Source: an uncultured beta proteobacterium (GTDB lineage: Bacteria > Pseudomonadota > Gammaproteobacteria > Burkholderiales > Rhodocyclaceae). From it: a stretch of DNA of 5,001 nt. The position numbers and the translations under genes are program-made. The stretch lies in contig CAIVZW010000628.1 in the NCBI GenBank assembly GCA_903910495.1, positions 1-5,001 on the forward strand, in the 5' to 3' direction. Within the stretch, counting starts at the first letter, position 1, and each line of letters starts with the position of its first letter. The notes under the pieces were generated by a model, which was given only the letters and a program-made list of their open reading frames with translations, had not been told where the DNA came from and made no database searches. Below, piece after piece: positions 1 to 5,001 of this stretch.

Positions 1-1166
1 ATCGGGAACTGCTCGGGCTGCGAGATTCCCCTTTGTGTGCCGAGCACGAGGTGGCTGATGTTGTAGTAGAGAACCATCAGCGCGACGCCAGCGGCGAAAG
101 TGATCGCCGTGCGGATCAGTACATTGACCGGCGTTGAGAACTTCTTCGGCCAGTTACCGCAGTAGAAGTTGAGGTAGAGCGCCGGCAGGAGCATGAAGAT
201 CATCATTTCGCCGACATGCAGCCAGCGCCAGTCGGGAGCGTTGTCGTTGCGCGTACCGCGGATCGTTTCGCCGATGAACAGTTCCTGCGCAAAGTAAAGG
301 AACAGATGGAAGGCCCAGGCGATCGCCAGGATGCCGAAGAAGGTCGTGAGCCGGCGCAGCCAGGCATTCTCGATCAGGCGGAAGGGGTAGCGCTCCCAGA
401 TCGTTTCGACTAGCCAAACGACGACGGTCGCGCACATGATCCACGAGATGTGGAAATTGCCGCTCACCGTGTTGGCAAACTCCTCCCAATAGGGTGGCGC
501 AATCGACGTGAAGTACTGCCACGGATAGTAGAGGATCCCCATGTGCGGATGCATGGTGACGAAGTACAGGATCGTCGCTATGAAGAAGGTGATCACTAGG
601 ATGGTAAAGCCCTGCACCGGCTGCTTCTCGTTCTGCCACGGCGCGCGTTCCATGCCGACCACCCAGGCCGGCGCCAGCCAAGAAGCGAGTGCCGCGAACA
701 TCAAGATTGCCAGCGCGGCGTACTCCTCGGCGAAGAACGCAGTCATGCGCGGAAGATGCGCCGTCCGCTCCGGGTTGAAGTAGGCGATGCCGTAGTTGCC
801 GATCAGTCCCTGGAAGAAACCGTGGATGACGATCATCATGATCAGCACCGAGACGGCGACGGCGATGCCGCCCTTGGCGAGCGGGTGCCAGTTGTCGAGC
901 TGGGCGCGGCGCATCGGCCAGAACTGGAAGATGTAGACCATCCAGATCAGGATGATCAGCCACCAGCGCGTATACATATAGCCGACGTAAGGCGTGTACA
1001 GCCTGAAGATGCCGCGCGGATCCTGGAAGATCCACCAGGTCGCGTAGAACACCGCGAGCAGTGCAACGACGTTGATTAGATGGGTCAGCGGCACCGGCCA
1101 GCGCGGCGTTATCTGCCGCTCCTCCAGATAGTGTGCGCCGTACCGCTCTTCGGATGATGTTTGCAT
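1..1166 (-). CDS. Polytopic membrane protein of unknown function (gene C), 3' end beyond the window
   Basis: The frame is open from an ATG at 1166 to the window edge, giving 388 residues without a stop; the C-terminus lies outside. I do not recognise the family. About nine hydrophobic segments can be placed near residues 27-46, 64-83, 98-121, 142-171, 185-205, 238-255, 272-291, 313-332 and 347-368, so it is an inner-membrane protein. Histidines sit in or beside these segments (H115, H206, H208, H239, H287, H317, H372), and acidic residues occur at E147/E148, E228/E229, E295 and E320. The loops and segment ends are rich in Trp and Tyr. Such residues could bind heme, metal or quinone, but that is inference. 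The start is supported by a strong AAGGGGGG ribosome binding site seven bases upstream. It is the third gene of the operon, 24 bases after gene B. There is no signal peptide; the first 25 residues look cytoplasmic. A transporter or a membrane anchor of a redox enzyme are both possible. Confidence 0.9.
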   Translation of the reverse strand, partial: MQTSSEERYGAHYLEERQITPRWPVPLTHLINVVALLAVFYATWWIFQDPRGIFRLYTPYVGYMYTRWWLIILIWMVYIFQFWPMRRAQLDNWHPLAKGGIAVAVSVLIMMIVIHGFFQGLIGNYGIAYFNPERTAHLPRMTAFFAEEYAALAILMFAALASWLAPAWVVGMERAPWQNEKQPVQGFTILVITFFIATILYFVTMHPHMGILYYPWQYFTSIAPPYWEEFANTVSGNFHISWIMCATVVVWLVETIWERYPFRLIENAWLRRLTTFFGILAIAWAFHLFLYFAQELFIGETIRGTRNDNAPDWRWLHVGEMMIFMLLPALYLNFYCGNWPKKFSTPVNVLIRTAITFAAGVALMVLYYNISHLVLGTQRGISQPEQFP

Positions 1167-1173
1167 GTGCCAA

Positions 1174-1181
1174 CCCCCCTT
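1174..1181 (-). promoter_or_regulatory. Ribosome binding site of gene C
   Basis: On the minus strand AAGGGGGG lies seven bases before the ATG at 1166, in the 24-base gap after the gene B stop. It is the strongest Shine-Dalgarno-like sequence in the cluster and fixes the start of the membrane protein. It suggests that gene C is translated independently and perhaps at a higher level than A and B. Confidence 0.7.
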
Positions 1182-1190
1182 ATTTTGATG

Positions 1191-1433
1191 TCAGCCGTGT
1201 GGCTGACCGGTCGTTGCGAAAATCGCCTTGAGAATCTCCAGATCAGTCTTGCCGTCGGTTTCGATACCGAGCCGGCGCGCGTCATCCATCAGAAACGGTC
1301 GCGCCTCGTTGACCTGCGCGCAGGCCATCGCGTACGAGCCGAAGTATTCGTTCCACGCAGTGTCTTCCGGCGCGGGTGCGGGCACGCTGCGCAGGAAAAA
1401 ATTTCGGCGAGATAGATCAGGTTTTGTCGTCAT
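1191..1433 (-). CDS. Small protein with twin-arginine-like N-terminus (gene B), unknown function
   Basis: This encodes about 80 residues. Two in-frame ATGs compete, at 1439 and 1433. A GGAG at 1445-1442 is only two bases from the first but eight from the second, so 1433 is preferred. The N-terminus carries SRRNFFLR, which resembles a Tat motif (S/T-RR-x-F-L-K). The next residues (SVPAPAPED) are Pro-rich and acidic, and no hydrophobic core follows, so Tat export is doubtful. The rest is mixed and soluble-looking, with a probable helical C-terminal half (LMDDARRLGIETDGKTDLEI) and a single Cys. I do not recognise a family. It overlaps the 3' end of gene A by 17 bases and precedes gene C by 24, so translational coupling and a shared role are likely. 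It may be a small accessory subunit or assembly factor for the membrane protein; this is inference. Confidence 0.75.
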   Translation of the reverse strand: MTTKPDLSRRNFFLRSVPAPAPEDTAWNEYFGSYAMACAQVNEARPFLMDDARRLGIETDGKTDLEILKAIFATTGQPHG

Positions 1434-2439
1434 CGTCATCGCTCCGAGTCATTGCGGGATGGGAATGCTGCTCGTGCCCGTGGTCCTGGGCCGCACACTG
1501 GCTGCAGAACTCGCCGACCGGTTCGAATTGCCAGCCGGCCGCCTGCCACCATTGCGGGCTGATCGGCCAAGGAGCGTAGTGCGGCGGAATTTCCGCGGCA
1601 TATTCAAAGAGCGCCGGATCGAGCGCACGCGCAGGCGCTGGCACGCCTCCTTCGGCATCGCAGCGCCCGGGAACGCGCAGGCCATGCAGTTCGATTTCCC
1701 ACGCCGAGGTGTCCGGCTCGGCGTGGCTTTGCGCGGCGCCACCGACCTCGATGTACCACGCCAGACCTGGGCGGCGCCAGGCACGCACCAGCGTCGGTGG
1801 CTGGCGTCCGAGGTAGCTCAGGCCGCAGGCCAGCGGGTCGAGCACGGCCAGCGCCAGCCTGAGGCCCGGCACGTCCCGGCGCATGCGCCAGCCGGCCTGG
1901 TCGCGGGCGTGCTCGGTCCATCGATCCTGCGCGCTGAGGCAAAGTCCGATGTGGTTCGCGCCCTGCGGCACGATCGCCATGGTGCCGACGTGAAATAAAC
2001 TCGGATCAAGCTGCCCGGCAGAATCCAGTCCCGGCGTTCCGGTCGCGTCGAAGAGCGACGACAGTCGCGCCTGCTGTTCGATCTGGGCGAAGCGCCCGAA
2101 CACGGCTTCGCGCGGATCAGGGAAATAACGGAGCGCAAACAGCGCGCCATCGGGACACTCTTCGGAACTTCCGGGCAGCAGCGCGATTTCGCATGCGCCG
2201 AGCCGAGAGGTCGTCCACAGGGTCCAGGCCATCGTCTCCTGGCGGCCGCGGCTGATCGCCTTCAAGCCTAGGCGCTGGCGCGCATGCGGATCGGGGAAGA
2301 CGAGACTGAATAGCCCTTCGATAACCAGATGGGCCAAGTCACGGCGATCGAGTGGCGCTATTGCAACAACCTGTTCGCGACCGCCTTCCTCCGTCGGGAG
2401 CAAGAGTGGGCGATCGTCGGTAGCAAGCGGAGCGGTCAT
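1417..2439 (-). CDS. Unknown soluble protein with Cys/His-rich C-terminal tail (gene A)
   Basis: The protein has 340 residues from the ATG at 2439. The frame is open upstream to another ATG at 2478, but that codon lies inside the candidate sigma-54 promoter and before its predicted transcript start, so 2439 is preferred. There is no signal peptide and no convincing membrane segment, so it is probably cytoplasmic. The sequence is Trp-rich (about 11, for example WW at 297-298). The tail has C312-x2-C315 followed by H320, H322, H325 and H327, a plausible metal-binding site, then a run of five Asp near the end. I do not recognise the family. Its operon position and soluble character would suit a chaperone or assembly factor, but it is much longer than TorD-type chaperones (about 200 residues) and I see none of their motifs. 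It is the first gene of the operon and overlaps gene B. The opposite strand also has a long open frame (1228-1998), but that product is Arg/Ala-rich and fits no operon. Confidence 0.83.
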   Translation of the reverse strand: MTAPLATDDRPLLLPTEEGGREQVVAIAPLDRRDLAHLVIEGLFSLVFPDPHARQRLGLKAISRGRQETMAWTLWTTSRLGACEIALLPGSSEECPDGALFALRYFPDPREAVFGRFAQIEQQARLSSLFDATGTPGLDSAGQLDPSLFHVGTMAIVPQGANHIGLCLSAQDRWTEHARDQAGWRMRRDVPGLRLALAVLDPLACGLSYLGRQPPTLVRAWRRPGLAWYIEVGGAAQSHAEPDTSAWEIELHGLRVPGRCDAEGGVPAPARALDPALFEYAAEIPPHYAPWPISPQWWQAAGWQFEPVGEFCSQCAAQDHGHEQHSHPAMTRSDDDDDKT

Positions 2440-2478
2440 GGCCAGGGCACGAATCCGTATGAGGTTTGGCATATGCAT

Positions 2479-2494
2479 AGCAGGAACAGTGCCG
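2479..2494 (-). promoter_or_regulatory. Candidate sigma-54 (-24/-12) promoter of operon A-B-C
   Basis: On the minus strand the sequence reads CGGCACTGTTCCTGCT. The sigma-54 consensus is TGGCAC-N5-TTGCW. The essential GG and GC doublets are present with exactly ten bases between them, and GGCAC is intact; the mismatches are C for T at the first base and C for T at the first base of the -12 box. Transcription would start near 2468, about 29 bases before the ATG of gene A at 2439. A divergent gene for a sigma-54 activator next door strengthens the call. It rests on sequence match and context only. Confidence 0.55.
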
Positions 2495-2557
2495 AACCGT
2501 CATGCGACAGAATTTCTACGCCAATTCAGCATCTTAAGTTTTTAGGCGCAGTGAATC

Positions 2558-2586
2558 TTGACGCCGTGCCTGCCAGCTGATACAAG
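2558..2586 (+). promoter_or_regulatory. Candidate sigma-70 promoter of the regulator gene
   Basis: TTGACG (2558-2563) and TACAAG (2581-2586) are separated by 17 bases, the optimal spacing. The -10 box is preceded by TGA, an extended -10 element, which offsets its two mismatches to TATAAT. The transcript would start near 2593, giving a leader of about 28 bases before the ATG at 2621. The -35 box contains the TTG that could otherwise be read as an upstream start codon. Confidence 0.5.
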
Positions 2587-2595
2587 ACCTGGCAG
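2570..2595. promoter_or_regulatory. Inverted repeat, candidate regulator binding site (UAS and operator)
   Basis: CTGCCAG (2570-2576) and CTGGCAG (2589-2595) form a perfect 7-bp inverted repeat with a 12-base spacer. Each arm is itself symmetric (CTG-N-CAG), and the arms start 19 bases apart, near two helical turns. The repeat covers the spacer, -10 box and start region of the sigma-70 promoter, and its centre is about 114 bases upstream of the predicted sigma-54 start. Both positions suit a dimeric sigma-54 activator that activates the operon and represses itself. With only one site seen, chance is not excluded. Confidence 0.45.
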
Positions 2596-2620
2596 AATTA
2601 GTGACGAAAGTGACATAGCC

Positions 2621-3976
2621 ATGGCAGAAGAACAACTGTTCCCCGACGAACTGGTGTCCTATATCGAGAGCGCCGCCGAGCCGCACATCCTGGTCGACCG
2701 CCAACACCGTATTCTCGCGGCCAATTCGGCCTATCGCGCCAAGTGCGGCGATTCGCTCGAAGTCGTTGGGCGAAACTGTTTCGAGGTGTCGCACCATTAC
2801 CGCGCGCCCTGCGACCAGGCAGGCGAATCCTGCCCGATGGCGCTGAGCGTCGCCTCGGGCAAACGCGAGCGTGTTGTGCATCTGCATTACACGCCCATTG
2901 GCGAAAATTACGAGAACATCGAATTGGCCCCGATCCGCGATATACACGGTGACGTTGCCTATTTTGTCGAGAAGTTCGAGCCCCTCGCGGTGGCGCGCGC
3001 GCTCGCGGGCAATGACGAACTCGTCGGACGCTCGTCGGCGTTTACCCACATGCTCGAAATGGTCGCCCGCGTCGCGCCGACCGAAACGACCGTGCTGCTT
3101 GAGGGAGCGACAGGAACCGGCAAGGAACTGGTCGCGCGCGCCATCCACGATGCGAGCCCGCGCGCTGGCCGGCCTTTCGTCGTCGTCGATTGCTCGGGCC
3201 TACCGGAAACACTTTTCGAAAGTGAGCTGTTCGGGCACGAGAAGGGCGCATTCACTGGTGCAGCGACGCTCAAGCACGGTCTCATCGAGACGGCCAACGG
3301 CGGCACGCTTTTTCTCGACGAGGTCGGTGACATACCGCTGGTCATGCAGGTTAAACTGCTGCGACTGATCGAGACCGGCACTTACCGGCGGGTCGGCGGA
3401 ACCGAGTTGCGGCGTGCCGACGTGCGCCTGGTCTCGGCGACCAACCTGCTGCTCCAAGACCAAGTCGTCGCGGGCCGTTTCCGGCAGGATCTGTACTACC
3501 GCCTGAACATCTTCCAGATCTCGCTGCCGCGCTTGCGCGATCGCCGCGCCGACCTGCCGATGCTCGCCGACACCCTGCTCAGGCGCGTTGCGCGTTCGCG
3601 TACGCTACGGCTCTCACAGCCGGCACTGGCGCTGCTTGTCGCCTACGACTACCCTGGCAACGTGCGCGAACTGCGGAATATACTTGAACGCGCGAGTGTG
3701 ATGTGCGACGGCGAGGTCATCGGACTTGAGCACTTGCCCGAATCGGTACACATGATCGTCAAGACGGACGACTCGCTCACCCTGCCGGTTGCCGCCGAAA
3801 AAGAAGGAACGCCTGTGACGCTTAAAGAAATCGAAACGGAGCTACTGCAAACCCTGATCACATCGCATCAGGGTACGCGCAAGGAATTGGCGCTCAAGCT
3901 TGGTATAAGCGAACGCACAATCTATCGAAAATTCGCGCAAATCACCAGGTTACGTACAGGCCTTGATCAAACGTGA
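2621..3976 (+). CDS. PAS-domain sigma-54-dependent transcriptional activator (NtrC/Fis family)
   Basis: This 451-residue protein is a bacterial enhancer-binding protein that hydrolyses ATP to open sigma-54 promoters. Residues 8-118 form a PAS sensor domain with C53, H58/H59, C64 and C71-P, plus C42; this Cys/His cluster could bind metal or respond to redox. Residues 133-370 are the AAA+ domain: Walker A GATGTGKE (162-169), the sigma-54-contacting GAFTGA loop (209-214), Walker B GTLFLDEV (228-235), SATN sensor I (272-275), an FRQDLYYRLN arginine-finger region (287-296) and PGNVREL (345-351). A Fis-type helix-turn-helix lies at 404-440. There is no receiver domain, so it does not look like a two-component response regulator. 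The ATG at 2621 is chosen over an in-frame TTG at 2558, because that TTG forms the -35 box of the candidate promoter; the Shine-Dalgarno is weak (GAAAG, ten bases upstream). It is transcribed divergently from A-B-C, its likely target. The family call is secure; ligand and target are inferred. Confidence 0.97.
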   Translation: MAEEQLFPDELVSYIESAAEPHILVDRQHRILAANSAYRAKCGDSLEVVGRNCFEVSHHYRAPCDQAGESCPMALSVASGKRERVVHLHYTPIGENYENIELAPIRDIHGDVAYFVEKFEPLAVARALAGNDELVGRSSAFTHMLEMVARVAPTETTVLLEGATGTGKELVARAIHDASPRAGRPFVVVDCSGLPETLFESELFGHEKGAFTGAATLKHGLIETANGGTLFLDEVGDIPLVMQVKLLRLIETGTYRRVGGTELRRADVRLVSATNLLLQDQVVAGRFRQDLYYRLNIFQISLPRLRDRRADLPMLADTLLRRVARSRTLRLSQPALALLVAYDYPGNVRELRNILERASVMCDGEVIGLEHLPESVHMIVKTDDSLTLPVAAEKEGTPVTLKEIETELLQTLITSHQGTRKELALKLGISERTIYRKFAQITRLRTGLDQT

Positions 3977-4010
3977 AAATTGCGTAAGCCCTGCCCTTTG
4001 TGGAGCGCAC

Positions 4011-4039
4011 GGTTACCACCTTCCGAAAAGAGGTGAACC
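4011..4039. terminator. Weak hairpin, possible terminator element
   Basis: GGTT (4011-4014) pairs with AACC (4036-4039), and CACCT (4017-4021) with AGGTG (4031-4035), leaving a two-base bulge and a nine-base loop. No T run follows in either direction, so it is at best an atypical terminator of the convergent genes. Confidence 0.25.
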
Positions 4040-4040
4040 A

Positions 4041-4064
4041 GAAAGGTCACGAACGCCTCCTTTC
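4041..4064. terminator. Weak hairpin, possible terminator element
   Basis: GAAAGG (4041-4046) pairs with CCTTTC (4059-4064) across a 12-base loop. The downstream plus strand is only moderately T-rich. It lies just after the first hairpin and could act with it for the convergent genes. Confidence 0.22.
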
Positions 4065-4096
4065 AGTTCTTGGCCGTTATTGACTTTGTTGCGCCA

Positions 4097-4996
4097 TCAA
4101 TAGCGCGTCACCACCGTCGAGGCCAGCTCCAGCGTTCCGGCCAGCTTGCTCGACAGGATCTCGGCTTCCGCCTTTGACGGCAACTGGGTCACCCGTACCG
4201 AATAACTATAGCCACCGCCTTCCGCCGCACGCGGCTTGATGCGCACGGCGTAACCCGCCGCACGGGCGCGGTCGTACAAGGCCAGCGTGTCGATCTCGCT
4301 GGTGACGGTCGCCAGTTCGACCTTCCATCGACCGCCGCGCCGGGCATAGCCGGAACCAGGTTGCACGTCAGTCTGGGCCGCCCACTGGCTGACCTGCGCG
4401 GCATCCACCTTGGCGATGGGCTGTGGCGCGGCCCCTTTGGGGGCCACGTAGAAACTCAGCGGTTCGCTCAGCTCACGGCCCTGGTCCTGGGGATGAAATA
4501 CCGTGATCCGGCCTTCAAGCAGGCAGACCAGATCACGCTCGGCATTCGAGCTGCCCCACAGGTCGGTACCGCGGATACCGGCGGTGATCGTGGCGATGCG
4601 GACATTGATCGCTCGCGGCTGCCGCAGTTTCGAGAAAACGCCGGTGGTAAAGCGGAAAGCCCCTTTTGTGACATCCAGGGCGGCTGTAAACACCCGCCCT
4701 TCGCGCCGACCCAGGGCATTGAGATCAAGTTGCGCGTTTTCGCCCAGCCTGACCGCACTGCCTTCGGCCAGTTGAATCAGCAAGCGCGCGTCGCTACCGG
4801 TCAGCACCCGGTCGCGATTGTGCAGAACCTTGCCCGGTTCAAGTGGCTGGCGAACCCCATTGCGCTCGACCCAGGCCGGCATCTGCACGCTGTCGACGAT
4901 GGCATAGGCCTGCTCCGCTACCGGAGCGGCTTGTGCCGGGAGACCCAATGCCACAAGACAGGCAGCGAACAGAAAACGCCGTGAGAGCTTTTTCAT
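4097..4996 (-). CDS. Exported FecR-domain protein with C-terminal SPOR domain
   Basis: This is a complete 299-residue protein. A Sec signal peptide is clear: basic MKKLSRR, hydrophobic core 8-20, and a likely cleavage after AQA (21-23), so the protein is periplasmic. Residues about 57-165 match a FecR domain: DRVLTGSDARLLIQLAEGS, then VRLGENAQLDL, and the typical TITAGIRGTDLW (136-147) followed by LLEGRITVF. Residues about 222-297 look like a SPOR domain, the fold that binds denuded peptidoglycan glycan strands, beginning RWKVELATV and ending in the GTLELASTVV strand. The usual FecR/sigma-factor pair is absent here, and the protein has no cytoplasmic anti-sigma region, so it is not a classic FecR anti-sigma factor. 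It more likely acts at the cell wall. Only five bases upstream are visible, so promoter and ribosome binding site cannot be judged. It converges on the regulator gene and is probably functionally separate. Confidence 0.93.
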   Translation of the reverse strand: MKKLSRRFLFAACLVALGLPAQAAPVAEQAYAIVDSVQMPAWVERNGVRQPLEPGKVLHNRDRVLTGSDARLLIQLAEGSAVRLGENAQLDLNALGRREGRVFTAALDVTKGAFRFTTGVFSKLRQPRAINVRIATITAGIRGTDLWGSSNAERDLVCLLEGRITVFHPQDQGRELSEPLSFYVAPKGAAPQPIAKVDAAQVSQWAAQTDVQPGSGYARRGGRWKVELATVTSEIDTLALYDRARAAGYAVRIKPRAAEGGGYSYSVRVTQLPSKAEAEILSSKLAGTLELASTVVTRY

Positions 4997-5001
4997 GGAA
5001 C

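Larger units (their letters stand above)
3977..4096. other. Convergent intergenic gap between regulator and FecR-SPOR gene
   Basis: These 120 bases lie between two genes that end towards each other, so terminators for both are expected. Only two weak hairpins are visible, listed separately, and neither is followed by a clear T run on either strand. I see no small gene or RNA here. Confidence 0.6.

Noticed and set aside
154..1173. A 339-codon open frame on the minus strand overlapping gene C
   Set aside because: Its product is low-complexity and rich in Arg, Ala, His and Leu. The other minus frame gives a coherent membrane protein with a strong ribosome binding site; it was hidden because it runs off the edge.
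1417..1434. DDDDK enterokinase-like sequence at the end of gene A, suggesting a cloning tag
   Set aside because: It arises from the gene B start repeat in the other frame and is followed directly by natural operon sequence, so it is coincidental.
1228..1998. A 256-codon open frame on the plus strand opposite genes A and B
   Set aside because: The product is Arg/Ala-rich with no recognisable fold, and it opposes two overlapping genes that form an operon.
1417..2439. TorD/DmsD-type molybdoenzyme chaperone for gene A
   Set aside because: It is far longer than that family and I can see none of its motifs; the idea came only from context.
2591..2606. A second sigma-54 promoter facing the regulator (TGGCAG at 2590-2595)
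   Set aside because: No GC doublet lies ten bases after the GG, so the essential -12 element is missing.
2558..2620. TTG start giving 21 extra residues on the regulator
   Set aside because: The TTG is part of a good -35 box and the added residues lie upstream of the PAS domain; the ATG at 2621 is better.
4097..4996. Lipoprotein signal on the FecR-SPOR protein (Cys13)
   Set aside because: Cys13 sits inside the hydrophobic core with Phe at the -3 position and hydrophobic residues after it; a standard signal peptidase site at AQA fits better.

Overview
The window comes from a GC-rich bacterial chromosome. Gene density, codon use, a sigma-54 (RpoN) activator of NtrC type and an exported FecR-SPOR protein all suit a proteobacterium. 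A betaproteobacterium is my best guess, but no marker in the window proves it.

Region 1 (1-2439, minus strand) is a compact three-gene cluster, read right to left. Gene A (2439-1417) encodes a 340-residue soluble protein I do not recognise, with a Cys/His-rich tail. Gene B (1433-1191) overlaps the end of A and encodes about 80 residues with a twin-arginine-like N-terminus. Gene C starts at 1166 and runs off the left edge. It encodes a polytopic membrane protein of at least 388 residues with about nine membrane segments and several histidines in or near them. Spacing and overlaps suggest one transcript. I recognise none of the three products.

Region 2 (2440-2620) is a divergent control region. 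It holds a candidate sigma-54 promoter facing the A-B-C operon, a candidate sigma-70 promoter facing the regulator, and a 7-bp-arm inverted repeat that overlaps the sigma-70 promoter. The repeat is centred about 114 bp upstream of the predicted sigma-54 start. This is the arrangement expected when an activator switches on a neighbouring operon and represses itself.

Region 3 (2621-3976, plus strand) is the regulator: PAS domain with a Cys/His cluster, AAA+ sigma-54 activation domain, and Fis-type helix-turn-helix. It has no receiver domain, so it probably senses a signal directly through PAS.

Region 4 (3977-4096) is a short convergent gap with two weak hairpins. Region 5 (4996-4097, minus strand) is a complete exported FecR-SPOR protein, apparently unrelated to the operon.

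The point of greatest interest is the unrecognised A-B-C operon with its own sigma-54 activator. I infer that the PAS regulator senses a redox, metal or small-molecule cue and turns on the membrane protein and its soluble partners. No RNA genes, mobile elements or CRISPR arrays were seen.
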